Source of the DNA: Panonychus citri
Taxonomy: Eukaryota > Arthropoda > Arachnida > Trombidiformes > Tetranychidae
Length of the DNA: 64,000 nucleotides
Direction: 5' to 3'
NCBI RefSeq assembly: GCF_014898815.1
Contig: NW_026515497.1
Coordinates: 186,001 to 250,000, forward strand
In this document: piece after piece, positions 48,571 through 60,442 of the stretch
Position numbering within the stretch: the stretch's first letter is position 1
Layout of the letters: each line of letters begins with the position of its first letter
Position numbers and translations under genes: made by a program
Notes under the pieces: generated by a model
Seen by the model: the letters and a program-made list of their open reading frames with translations, nothing else
What the model was told of the DNA's origin: nothing
Databases searched by the model: none

Positions 48571-50692
48571 ACTAATCATCCCCCATTATTTTCTGTTCTC
48601 TTTCTCTTCCTTTGCCTTAGTCTTATCATTTCGCCAAATTTTAAGTCATTTTTTTTCTAATTGTTCGATTTTGCTCTCATCTTCTCTATGATTTCCAAAT
48701 GCAATGATTTTACTTAAGTCGACATTTAAATAATAAAAAAAAAAATGTAGCCTAGATAATTGATAAAACAATCGTGAATAAAAGTTATGAAAATTTACGT
48801 AGGCTAATCAATAATTTATTATTATTTCGAAAACTTTTCTTTCCCATTATTAAAATATCGAATATCAAATGCAGCGCGTTCATCAACCTCATCGTATCTT
48901 TTTCCGGAATTCTGGTTCACTTGATTAACTATTTGATTTACATTTGATCACATTTATTATTATCATTAAAAAAATAATCATCACTGAAGTTTCCAAATAT
49001 TTCCATCGTTAAGTCATCTGATTTTGAAATTCGTTCATTCATTATCGATTTGATTGTTCGGTATCAACTCGATAATGGAATGAGTCCTAAAGCGGAACTT
49101 TCCTTTGGTTTTCAATTCAATTTCACGAGTTGAAATTCTGGTCGATATTCACTTTATCTATCGATTTAATCTTTTTACCAATTTCTCTTTAATCAGTCAA
49201 TCGTTATTACCATTAATCGCTTACTCTTTGAAAATTGTTAATCCGATAAATCATAATTGCGTATCATAAATGGCAACCGACTGATTAAACACTAATTCAA
49301 TTGTCAATTAAACTCGTGTTACTTTCATTGAATTTATAATTAAACCCATATTGTTACACATGTAACTAGAAACTACTAATGAGATCTTAATTTCATCGGA
49401 TACGGAAACTGATTAAGCTTTGTAAGAGCTAAATAAATAAGTTAAATGTAAACAATTAAACTAATTAAATAGACGAAATCGATTTAATTAATCATATCAA
49501 CCTAATTTAGTCAACTTAAAATGGTTTAATGAAGATGTGACAAGTTGAATTAATTTTAATTGTTTACTCAGTGAATTCAAATTGAATGATCTGAGTTCTA
49601 GTAATTAATTCATTTCAACTTGAAACAATTGAAAAAAAAAATCATCAATTATCAGTGAAAGGAAAAGTTGACATATTGACAATTGTTAATAAATTGTGAT
49701 AATTAAATCATTAAATCAAAAGATCAATCCAAGTGTAAAACTGAATTGTAAACAATTAAAATTAACCTGTAAATAGTTAATTGTTACCCGTTAGTCTTTT
49801 AATAGATTAACATTATCATCAATACAACAACTCAATATATGCACGTAATCAGTGATCAATATTGATCATCTCCGATTGTTGTAAAGAAATTGTCTCTAAT
49901 TAAATAAGAATCAATCATAAAGACGAAACGTGTCAATTTGATTAACTTTTTAATTGCCAAAAATTAATTTCGTTCATCGTAATGATGATATCAAATTAAC
50001 CGCCTTCTTGTTTACTTCATATGTTTATGTTTAGTTTTGTTTGTTTGCTTTTCCAAATGGTTGAAAATTATTTTCCTTATTGATTATTGTTTTTAATTGT
50101 TATTCATTTTCTCAGATTAAATCAACACTTTTCCATCACAATTATCATCTTTCTACCTGTGAGAGTGATTCAACTGCATGGTTATGGTTATACTTGATTC
50201 AGCTGAGAGGTGATTTCAAGTTGATTAGGGTTACCTCTCAGCAGATCAATGTTATTATTGATTTACACATTTACTATTAACCATTTGGAGTTTAGATTTT
50301 ATTTATTATAATTAATTGTAATCTTCCCTTTGTAACAATTATCTGGTCATCATTTGTAATCTCTCCAGCTCTTCTCATCTTTACAATATTATCATAATTA
50401 TATATTTACTCAGGTTTTCCATCAATTGCAGCTTTGTTGTTGTTTTCAATGTTTTTCCATTAATTCATCTCACTGATTATTCCTGGTTTACATTTTGATT
50501 ACTTGGAATTACTTATCCATTAAAGCCTCATTTCTGGTTAATTGTTTCAATCAAGTAAGCTAATTCCTCTTTTCATGTGAATGTTATTCACTGTTGACGC
50601 CTTTCAATTAGATCTACTGATTGAATTGTGATTTCTCAAGTTGATTTTTTTTTTGTTCTTTTCTTTTAATTCCTTTAGATTGGTTTTTTCTT

Positions 50693-50754
<62 letters not shown>

Positions 50755-50862
50755 GTCGATCACGTTACACCCATCAGATTGTCAAGATAATCTCTGGTTC
50801 TCTCACGTCAATCAATTTAATTCCATCGGTTTGCATTGGATGATACAATAGAAAATCAAAGG
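48571..50862. other. Intergenic region between PIP4K and the PH-domain gene
   Basis: AT-rich with no recognisable gene. A 56-bp pure CT tract at 50696-50751 lies about 110 bp before the next start codon. A short frame at 50080-50280 has no features. Confidence 0.45.
50696..50751 (+). repeat. (CT)n microsatellite upstream of the sesquipedalian-like gene
   Basis: About 28 uninterrupted CT units. Shorter CT tracts lie upstream of, or in introns near, PIP4K (43.5, 44.5, 46.5 and 48.3 kb) and NUDT19 (54.83, 55.06, 56.37 and 57.01 kb). Confidence 0.95.
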
Positions 50863-51555
50863 ATGAAGATTAACGAGAAAACTTTAATTCGTTATAGTAC
50901 AAGTAATATGGTTCCGGCCGATGTTGAGGGCTATCTTTATAAAAGAGGTGAAGTGAATCGTAACTTCCAGAAAAGATGGTGCATATTAAAGGGAAATTGT
51001 TTATTCTATTTTGAGAAAAAGAACGATAAAGAACCTCTTGGATGTATTCTACTTGAAGGATCTCGAATAGATATTGATGACAGTGAGGCTGATTTGTTTG
51101 CCTTTAAATTGGTTTTCGCTGATTGTCGTGATTACATTTTTGCCACCGATAATTCTGATAGCCAAGAGAAATGGATGAAATGTTTATCTCAGGCTTCCTA
51201 TTCCTATCTTAAAATGGTTGTCGCTGAATTACAGAGGCAACTTGATGAGATTAATTTAGCTGAGAGAAGACGAATTAATGAAACTCGAGAGGAAGGATCA
51301 AATAACGATCGACCTCAACGGTCCAATCCGTTCAATTCATCACGCGAAGATCTAATTGATTTAGAGGAAACCAATACCAACAATCAAGGGAAATCATTAT
51401 TATTCTCAAGGAGACCCTTCATTGAGATTCATCAATATTATGGTTTACAATTTAGAGGATATTTCCAGTCAATCAAAGAAAAAGTGATCAATGAATCAGA
51501 ACAATTTAATAGTAACAAGTCGACACCAAGATGTGAGGTGGATCTCCTTTCATAG
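50863..51555 (+). CDS. Sesquipedalian/PHETA-like PH-domain endosomal adaptor
   Basis: Single exon of 230 residues. I chose ATG 50863 (MKINEKTLIRYS) because it aligns with the MKLNERSL-type start of this family. A PH domain covers about residues 20-120 with GYLYKRGE, FQKRWCILKGNCLFYFEKK, PLGCILLEG, AFKLVF and the C-terminal helix SQEKWMKCLSQASYSYL. It is followed by the VVAELQRQLDEI helix and, near residue 185, FIEIHQYYGLQF. The latter corresponds to the F&H motif that binds the inositol 5-phosphatases OCRL/INPP5B. These proteins act in endosomal recycling to the Golgi or plasma membrane. The gene converges with SDA1. The upstream promoter or 5' UTR contains a long CT tract. Confidence 0.85.
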   Translation: MKINEKTLIRYSTSNMVPADVEGYLYKRGEVNRNFQKRWCILKGNCLFYFEKKNDKEPLGCILLEGSRIDIDDSEADLFAFKLVFADCRDYIFATDNSDSQEKWMKCLSQASYSYLKMVVAELQRQLDEINLAERRRINETREEGSNNDRPQRSNPFNSSREDLIDLEETNTNNQGKSLLFSRRPFIEIHQYYGLQFRGYFQSIKEKVINESEQFNSNKSTPRCEVDLLS

Positions 51556-51896
51556 GAATTTTCAATCAAATTCTATCAATTCAAATGACCAAGTCAATCT
51601 AATTCTATCCAATGGGTTTCCAATCATCAATGAATCTTTTCAAAAACCTACTTACTTCCTTTCAATGGTCTTTTCTAACAACAATTATCCAATTTCTTCA
51701 TCAATCCAATCAACTCATCTTCCAATGATCTAAGGAACAGACAATTGTTTCTCATCGTATTATCAACTATTTTGTTTATCTCTGGTTAACACTTATTAAT
51801 CAATTTTCCAAAATTTTCCAATAATAAATGATTGTTAATTAAAGAAAAAAGTTGAGAAAAATGTTCATTTGGTAACAGAGAAAAAGTTTAATTCGA
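51556..51896. other. Convergent 3' spacer
   Basis: The shared 3' flank of the PH-domain gene and SDA1. AATAATAAATG (about 51822) offers a polyadenylation signal on the plus strand. No gene was seen. Confidence 0.4.
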
Positions 51897-51990
51897 TCAT
51901 CTTGAGTGTTTAATTTTTCGTATTAACGAATGTTTAAGAGCAGCGGCTTTTTCTCTGAATGATCTTTTCTTTTTTGCAACGATTTTCGGC

Positions 51991-54295
51991 TTAATCATAG
52001 CGAACGCTTTGTTTTTCCTCTTCTCTTTTCGTTTTACTTGCAAATGGATTTAATTTAGGTTTTGGTCCACCAAATTGTTCTCGGTCTTCTCTTCCTTCCT
52101 TAATTGTGGACAATCGACTTTCTTTTGTATTCTTTGGCTTCTTGTACAATCTTTCAATGTCATTAATTGAAACTGATTCCTTTTTCCTTTTCGCTAAATC
52201 AGCTAAGACTCTGTCATCATTTTTCTCAAGTCGCCGAGGTTTACTTGCTTTTAATTGTTTGGCTAATTGGGCAGCTTGAATTTTCTCAATTTCTTTTCCA
52301 CTCAAAATTCGGGTTGTAGAGATGTGACTTGCTTTTTCTTTAGCCTCAGCTACCGACAAGGTTTTCTTTTCAGTGTCATTTTCCTCTTCATCAGAACTTT
52401 CAATTTCGATATCTCCTTCTGCATCACTCACATCAACCCATCCATCAGAATCATCTTTATCTCCTTTAACTGGTTTATCATCATTTTCGTCATCTTCTTC
52501 TTCACCATCAGAATTTAAACACTCCGCTCCGGGAACAAAATCTTTAGCATCCAATTCACCATATTGTTTGGCTCGAAATTCTATACTGGCCTCTGTTGGT
52601 TTACCTCGATCTTTTTTCTTCAAAAGTTCAGGATTAGCTGTACGGAACAATTGGATTATAGATTTAGCCGCCATGGAAACATTTTTATTCTTGTACGATT
52701 TGTAGTCGGTCAAATCTTGAAGTAAATCTTCATCTATTGCTAGTGGACAGCGAGAACAAATCTCTCTAATTGCATTTAGACCAACGCACATGCATTCAGA
52801 TGAGTTACGCTCGGTGATGAAATTGTTGGCGATTCCCTTGACCACTGGATATAAGACTTCAGATGGAACCAGTTCATGAGCCGCTTGAGCGGTGTAGAGT
52901 AAAATTTTGGTCACTTCACGTTGGTGAGGGTTCAGGTATCGTTGAAGGTAAGGATAAAAATTGAACACAAACAATTGATGAAGTCCAATCAATCGAGAGA
53001 TTAAATTCATTGTCATAAGTTTTATCTCAAATCGATGATTAACCTTCTCTAGCGATTGGAATAATTTCTCTGCCATTCCTTGAGGATCATAGATCAAATG
53101 AATTGCAGAAAAGTTAAATGAGACAGACTTTTTTCCCTTCTTCGATTTTTTGACAACTTTCTTGGTTCTCTCGAGTAACCTTTTCCTTTTCCGTGTTGTC
53201 CTATTCACCCGATTAGCCAGAGCCATTTCTTTGATAACTTTATCGTTAACTTCACCATCAGATTCTGAATCACTATCATCTGAGTCTTCATCACCTTTAT
53301 CCTCATCGGTTCCAAGGAAAAATCTTTGAGCGGTAACCAGCATCTGATAGATAAATAGAATTGAATGAATTAAATAAAGGAAATCATTTTAAGAAAGAAA
53401 TCAAAACTCACCTTTGCGGATTTAGCAAAACAACAATTAGCAATCACATTTACACATTTAGCATCTTTCCAAACATTTTTATTATACAACTCAATCAGTG
53501 TGTCCAATGAAGCTTTAGCAACGACTAAATTGTTATCCTTAATTGCAGTGAATAATATATTTTGCAAGGCCTATGATGATAGAAAACAAATCGTAATTGT
53601 AGTCTAATGATTAAGATTGAAACAAGAAATATCTAAAATTAACTTACCGAGTTTTGTTTCATATCATTATGTTTAGCATTTAGATTTTTAATATCAGTAA
53701 CGATATAAGTTTTGATAAAATCTCTAAGGTACTTATTTTGATGTCGGAATAAATCAATAAAATGAGGCATCAGATCAGCTGGAGAAAGTAAAGATTTGTT
53801 TCTCAACAGAATCAAAGCTTTACAGATAACCTAGGATAACATTAATTTGATTATTAGAGTTATTTTCTTAAATTATTATTGTTTTTTTCGTTCAGTAACT
53901 TACCACTCTAACTTCAGGGTGCAATAATCCACCATAATTTTTAAGAATATTGATTAAATCATTAGGAAAATCTTTAAGTTCTTGTAAATAACAATGGGCA
54001 ACTTGAGCTATGAACATAACAAGATCAATGAAATTTTTCTCAAAAAGAGATGGATTAAACTGGAAAACTTGAAGAAGAGCCTTGAAATGATTAAATTGTA
54101 GGAAGAACTAGAAAGAAAACAAATAACAATTAATTAAATTGAAATGAAATTAATCAATGTTTAGAAAGAAAAAAAAATAAATCCAATGAGAATAAAACAA
54201 ACCTCTTCTTTATAAGAAGCCGCATCTCTTTTAATCAAATTCTGAAGTTGAGGTAAATTACTCGGTAATTGATTGTTATTAGTACGTTTACCCAT
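51991..54295 (-). CDS. SDAD1: SDA1 homologue (60S ribosome biogenesis)
   Basis: Exons are 54295-54203, 54107-53904, 53830-53648, 53570-53412 and 53343-51991, all GT-AG, giving 663 residues (human about 687). N-terminal family marks are LPQLQNLIKRDAASYKEEF, LVMFIAQVAHCYLQEL and LLHPEVRVVICKALILLRNK. Then come SFNFSAIHLIYDPQG and FYPYLQRYLNPHQREVTKIL, a region ending DFVPGAECL, and an acidic stretch (Glu/Asp-rich, around residues 490-540). SDA1 acts in the nucleolus and nucleoplasm in pre-60S maturation and export. The predicted end EEEKQSVRYD is odd. One base out of register, the sequence continues as NKAFAMIKPKIVAKKKRSFR and ends at 51897, which is the expected basic SDA1 C-terminus. A one-base error near 52010 is therefore likely. 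It is head-to-head with NUDT19-like copy 1. Confidence 0.9.
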
Positions 54296-55595
54296 TTTGA
54301 ATAAACAATTAGACACAATAATTAATAAATTAACAAGTTAATTAAATTTAGAAAACAAAGAGAGACTTTTAAAAATTAAATCAAACCAAATTCCTCTCAC
54401 ATGTTAACATGTGAGTTCGTGTTTCTATTTATTTCCAAGAGAAAACACAAGATGGCGCTGAAAATCGTTCTCCGTGAAAGCGCAGATTTCAAATTCGTTG
54501 ACAATTAGATCGTCAGACAATCAACTAATAGATTGTCTCTTGAGTAGCAATTAATTTTCAGTAAACTAACTGTTTACAATTAAGGAACAATCATTACCAC
54601 AAGTTCAACTCAACATCTTAATTGAGATATAAAGATTCTATTTGATTGTCAATACAATCAAAGTGAATGATTAGATTGAGTAAATATTGAATTTTTCAAT
54701 TGTCTTTTATTCAACTGTTTTTAATTTTATTGGTTCATCTAAATTGTTTCCTGTGGTGCTAATTGATCTGGATTATCTTCATCTCAGTTAAATACATCAC
54801 CAAATAGAATCTTCGTCAAGTTGGTTCTCTCTCTCTCTCTCTTTCTCTCTCTCTTGTTAGCTGATTGTCTTCAGGTGAGTTTCTCATTCTATTTGGTTGA
54901 CCTACTCTCTCATTTGCTTTCACAATCTTTCAACTCTCATTCTGGTTAACTTGGTGTTCAGTTGTTGATTGCAGACAATCAAATATGTTTATTGTTGTTA
55001 ATTTAAGCTAACGTTCATTTTCATGATTCTATTACCTGAACTTTGCTTTATCTCCATCTTTCTCTTTCTCTCTCTCTTGTTAGCTGATTGTCTTCAGGTG
55101 AGTTTCTCATTCTATTTGGTTGACCTACTCTCTCATTTGCTTTCACAATCTTTCAACTCTCATTCTGGTTAACTTGGTGTTCAGTTGTTGATTGCAGACA
55201 ATCAAATATGTTTATTGTTGTTAATTTAAGCTAACGTTCATTTTCATGATTCTATTACCTGAACTTTGCTTTATCTCCATCTTTCTCTTTCTCTCCCTCT
55301 TTGTATGTGTCCAGCAAAAAATAGATTTTATTGCTAAATGATTCATCTTTTTCTAAATTCTAATAACTAATCTAACAACCTTATTTTTCCTCCTCAGTTT
55401 ACATCATCATCATCATCATCTTCTTCTTCTTCTTCTTCATTTGTATTACCTGAAACCATTTTCTACATTGGATTAATTTACTGTGCGTTGTGATTCCAAT
55501 CTAATCTTTGATCAGATTTACTGTTGACCAGTTTTTTTCCCTGTGAACAAAAACAAAGTTAATCCAAAGAAAAACCCATAATAATAATCAAGGAA
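54296..55595. other. Divergent promoter region of SDA1 and NUDT19-like copy 1
   Basis: Holds the promoters of two divergent genes. CAAGATGGCGCTGAAAATCG at 54448-54467 has a near-copy upstream of NUDT19-like copy 2 (58031). A candidate 5' UTR exon ends at CTTCAG|GTGAG and is present twice within a 223-bp tandem duplication. No other gene was seen. Confidence 0.5.
54853..55298 (+). repeat. 223-bp tandem duplication in the NUDT19 5' region
   Basis: Two adjoining copies (about 54853-55075 and 55076-55298) start CTTGTTAGCTGATTGTCTTC and end at CT-rich TTTCTCTTTCTC. They are practically identical. Each contains the donor TTCAG|GTGAGT. As with PIP4K, the borders lie in CT microsatellite. Confidence 0.9.
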
Positions 55596-57461
55596 ATGTC
55601 ATCAACTCCATGGAAAGAAGCAGCAACTCTTATAATTGTTGCCCGAGCTTCAGTTACCCAAAAGATTGGAGTTGATTTGGGTCACAATTTAATTGTCTCA
55701 AGTCGCGTTTTACCAAATGAAGAAAAGGCCACAATTCGTTCATCAAAACAATTAACATCAACCGATTATCGTGTTCTAATGGTTAAACGAAGTAACCTTT
55801 CATCTTTCATGGCCTCAGCTTATGTTTTCCCCGGTGGACATGTTGAAATTTCCGATTATTCATCTAAATGGTGGAATCTTTTCCAAAGACTTGGTATCAA
55901 CAAAGAAACATTGATAAAAGACATTAGATCCCGTGTAACTGGACCTCGTCCACCGATGATTCAAAATCCAACAATTTTACAAGAAATTGATACTCATGCA
56001 AATGAATTTGATAATCTTTTAATCCCAGAGATCGCCTTAAGAATAGCAGCAATTCGAGAAACTTTTGAAGAAACAGGTAATCAATCATTAACAATTCGCC
56101 ATTTTATCATTAATCAGTCTGTCGATGAATAAACCCCAATGAATTAACCAAATTTTCGGGTAACAATCAAGGAAAAAAACCAATATTAACTCGATTGTTC
56201 GTTAGTCAATCAACCTTCCACTACCATTAACTACCAAACGCCAATCACTTTAATTGAGAAGCTTTTTGCTCAATCGTCCTTGCTAAAAATTTCGTCGCAA
56301 TCAACATCTTCTATTATTTTTCTTCTTCTTTTCTTTTTAATAACAATAACACGTTCAAATTATCTTCCTCTCTCTCTCTCCCTACTCTTCCCTCTTCATC
56401 TTTTTCTCTTCCTTCATTATCATCTCAAAATAGAAGTTAATAGTTAATCCCCGTTTCGAAATGTTTTACATTCAATTCATTTGTCATTATAATTTAATCA
56501 TAAAAACGGAACGAAAAGAAAAACCATCAAAATCAATTAACTCTCAAAGTATTACCACTACTGCAACTTAATTGTTACCATTTAGTGTTATTCAATTTAA
56601 TTACTCCAACTAATTTTCGTGTTCACTTTTTCTTCTTCCTCTAATCTTAGGTGTGGCTCTATTAACTTCAGTACCTTATGGAAATCAATCAACTGATGAT
56701 GTTAATATTGGAAATGTTGATTTAGTTTCATGGCGGCAAAAGGTTAGAGAAAATGGATCAAATTTCATCAATCTATGTGAGCAACTTAATCAAGTTCCCA
56801 ATATATGGTCACTTTACGAATGGTGGGACTGGTTAACTCCGATCTCCGTTGGTCATAAGCGATTTGATACAATGTTTTATATTTGCTGTCTAAATAAACA
56901 ACCGAAAGTCGTTCTCGATAATACCGAAGTTACCAAGTTGAAGGTAAACTTTTCTTTGTTGGTGTTTTGTTTTACAAATAGATTTTTAATTGTTAATTGT
57001 TCTTTTTGTTCTCTCTCTCTCTCTCTCTGTTAATTTAGTGGTGTACACCTTCTGAGATAATTAATGAACATACTAATGAAGGTGTTTTTCTGGCTCCACC
57101 TCAAGTGTACGAATTAGCTCGTTTGGATAATTTGGCGAGTTTCGATGAGATTGAGCGATTTTCTCGTGAAAGAGAAAAATTTGGCGTCCAAAGATGGATG
57201 CCAGTAATTGCTACTTATTCTGATGGTGCGATCTCACTTCTTCCAGGGGATGATGCGTTTCCCTCTGAGCCCGATATAATTGGCCTTAAACCTGTTCCCG
57301 ATTTTCCCGAAACTTTGGCTCAAATGAAATCTCAAGTTACTAATATAAACAGGATTGAATTGAGAGGTCCTGTTTGTACCTGTTTAAATAATTGTCGACT
57401 TACTTGTGGTCATCTTAGTCCAGTTCCAGCTCCTTCATCTTCAGTTAAATCTAAACTTTAA
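55596..57461 (+). CDS. NUDT19-like Nudix hydrolase, copy 1 (with peroxisomal signal)
   Basis: Exons are 55596-56076, 56651-56943 and 57039-57461, in phase, 398 residues. The start MSSTPWKEAATLIIVARAS leads into YRVLMVKRSNLSSFMASAYV and FPGGHVEISD. After an insertion the Nudix helix RETFEETG completes a split Nudix box, as in NUDT19/RP2-type enzymes, where the insertion is typical. Later marks are KRFDTMFYICCL, APPQVYELARL, FSREREKFGVQRWMPVI and LLPGDDAFPSEPD. Known NUDT19 proteins are peroxisomal CoA diphosphohydrolases. The last three residues here are SKL, a classic type 1 peroxisomal targeting signal. The first intron is 574 bp, against 78 bp in copy 2. A 339-bp part of exon 1 is identical to copy 2. 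Confidence 0.85.
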
Positions 57462-58823
57462 ACCTAATCAATCATTATCATTGTCAGACAATTTAACCTG
57501 AAAACCAACTATTTTCATTTTGAACAAGTTTCCATTACATTTTGGCTCTTACCAATTTCACCACATCAAAACGGACAATCAATTAATACAAATCAATTGG
57601 CATAAATAAATCAACGAGATAAATAATCAATAATTAACAGTTAAAACAATCAATATTCTTGGACTGTGATAGCAAATTGGATTAGATAGAATTTGATAAT
57701 AACAAAGATTCATACAAACGCTCTTAACTCCATACAATTCCAGTGATGATAATCAATTCTGATTGATAAGTGATTCCAATTATTTGTTTTAATCAATTTT
57801 TATACTTAATTATAATCTGATATTTTTTTAAAAGTTACAATTTGAAATGCTTACTTTTTGTTACAACATAATATTATATATTGAATTACATGGATCCCTT
57901 GGATTAAAGACCAATGGAAAATTTCTAAATAAAATTGGAGAACAGGTCTAATTTAATTGGTAAAATTATAAGTCTAATTGTAAGATTAACTGGATTAAGA
58001 AAAGTTTTTTTTTGTTTATTTTGAAGACCACAAGATGGCACTGAAAATCGATTCTCCACCTGTTAAGTAAAGCGCGAATTTCAAAAGTATGAGCTAATTA
58101 AAGATTCAATCAAATTGAGAAAATAACAGTTTTAATTTAATCATTTGACTAATTAACTATTGATATTTTCAATTGCTTTAATCAAGAATAAGTCAAATTC
58201 TGAGTGTATCCATTATTCTCATGATTAGTGGTGATTTTATCTAATGTACATCCTTAAATGTTTATACCTTTCAGATAAGTGTTTACATCTGATTGTTTGA
58301 TCGTCTTCAATTTAACAACAATCAACTGTTGCTATGATAAAATTAATCCAATTGTTGATTAAATTGATTTAGATTCATGGTACAATAACCCAGTGAATCT
58401 TGTCAAGTTGCTATTTAATTGTGTGGATCTCGTTTTGCCTTAAGTTGTATTATAATTGGACCTGTTTCTAGGTTTCCATTTACAACCTTAATTGAATTGT
58501 TATTGTTTTTTTTAACGTTAATTGCAAGTGTTTTTGTCATGATGATCTAACTTTCGGATAATTATAATCTATATTTATCTTCACATTAGTTGCTGGTGTT
58601 AGTTGATTCTTTAATAGGTAAGTAATGTCTTTCTAATTTTCCATTAATCAACAGCATGATTGTTTCCTAATTTGATCAAATTCAAGTTTCGTTTGTTGTT
58701 GTTATTATAATTATTATATTTTCTCATGTTGTTTTGATTTTGATGCGTTGATTTCAGAGTCTGATTGTACTTTGGCTTAAGTTTTTCGTGGCTCATCGGG
58801 AACTGAAACTAGATATTATTGCG
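57462..58823. other. Spacer and 5' UTR region between the NUDT19-like copies
   Basis: AT-rich. CAAGATGGCACTGAAAATCG at 58031-58050 repeats the element upstream of copy 1. A donor TAG|GTAAGT near 58618 and an acceptor TTTCAG at 58757 outline a 5' UTR intron of copy 2. No other gene was seen. Confidence 0.5.
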
Positions 58824-60104
58824 ATGTCCAGAGCTCCATGGAAAGAGGCTTCGACTCTTATTTCTATTGCTCGATCTTCATTCACCAATAAATCAGGTGA
58901 AAGTTTGGAATCAAAAACGAAACAATTAACATCAACCGATTATCGTGTTCTAATGGTTAAACGAAGTAACCTTTCATCTTTCATGGCCTCAGCTTATGTT
59001 TTCCCCGGTGGACATGTTGAAATTTCCGATTATTCATCTAAATGGTGGAATCTTTTCCAAAGACTTGGTATCAACAAAGAAACATTGATAAAAGACATTA
59101 GATCCCGTGTAACTGGACCTCGTCCACCGATGATTCAAAATCCAACAATTTTACAAGAAATTGATACTCATGCAAATGAATTTGATAATCTTTTAATCCC
59201 AGAGATCGCCTTAAGAATAGCAGCAATTCGAGAAACTTTTGAAGAAACAGGTAATCAATTAACTTCAACTATTAAAAATGGACAATCGGATTTAATTAGA
59301 CTAATATTTTTCTTATTGATTATTTCAGGTGTCGCTTTATTAACCTCATCTCCTTCAGAGGCTCGTGTAGTTGAGGCCTATGAAAATGGCGATTTAAGCA
59401 AGTGGTATGAAAAGGTTCGGGAAAGTGGATCAAATTTCATTAATCTATGTGATCAGACCAATCAAGTTCCCAATATTTGGTCACTTTACGAATGGTCAGA
59501 CTGGTTAACTCCTACTAGTTATGGTCGCAAAAGATTTGATACAATGTTCTATATTTGCTGCCTAAATAAACAACCGAAAGTCGTTCTCGATAATACCGAA
59601 GTCACCAAACTAATGGTGAATAGTCCACTTTCTGCAATTCGTTACTTTTTTTCACAATTTTCTGAGTTTTCTTTTCTTTTTTCTTTCTTTTAGTGGGGTA
59701 CACCGTCTGAATTAATCGACGAACACACCAATAAAAAAGTATATTTGGCTCCACCTCAGGTGTATGAATTAGGCCGTTTGAACAATTTGACGAAATTCGA
59801 TCAAGTCGAAAAATTTTCTCGTGAGAGAGAAAAATTTGGCGTGGAAAGATGGCTACCTATTATATCAAAATATTCTGATGGTGCGATTTCACTTCTTCCA
59901 GGGGACGATGCATTTCCCTCTGAACCCGATTTAATCGGTGATAATCCAATTGCTGATTCTAATCAAACATTGGACCAAATGAGACTTGAAGTTAAAAATT
60001 TGAACAGAATTGAATTACGTGATGGTATCGGTACTTATCTAAACAATTGTCAACTAAACTGTGGTCATCTAAGTCCAGTTTCACTTCCTATCAATAGAAC
60101 TTGA
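58824..60104 (+). CDS. NUDT19-like Nudix hydrolase, copy 2 (no SKL)
   Basis: Exons are 58824-59250, 59329-59615 and 59694-60104, giving 374 residues. I chose ATG 58824 (MSRAPWKEASTLISIARSSF) because it aligns with copy 1. The split Nudix box is identical to copy 1 (FPGGHVEISD, RETFEETG). KRFDTMFYICCL, APPQVYELGRL, FSREREKFGVERWLPII and LLPGDDAFPSEPD are conserved, but the rest of exons 2 and 3 has diverged. The protein ends INRT, so the SKL peroxisomal signal of copy 1 is missing and the location may be cytosolic. Exon 1 lacks about 25 residues present in copy 1 before KQLTSTDY. Confidence 0.85.
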
Positions 60105-60442
60105 AATAATCAGATTTCAAAAGCTTCTGAGAAAATTAATTCTATAACTATCACGATTCCTCTAATCATTTTGACAATTCAATTGAAGTTGTACTAATAA
60201 TACATTCATATAAATAATACATATATTAATTAGGTATATATAATATAATCATAGATTTGTGATCAAAATTATACAGTTCAAATACATGGTGATAATCAGA
60301 TTAAATTAGTTGTTGGATTGAACCAAATCAACTTTTTCCATCATTCAATTAAACATTTTAATCATTTGCAAACAGTTAAAGTTACAAAGATGACGCTCGA
60401 TATATCGTAACACTATTAATCTCGCTGGAGAGAATAAAAAAC
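60105..60442. other. Short AT-rich convergent spacer
   Basis: Lies between the 3' ends of NUDT19-like copy 2 and the minus-strand secreted-protein gene. Only TA-rich low-complexity sequence is seen (about 60200-60250). Confidence 0.4.

Noticed and set aside
48370..48691. Second frame overlapping PIP4K exon 3
   Set aside because: It is an out-of-frame reading through exon 3 and the 3' UTR. The kinase frame has a proper acceptor and conserved end.
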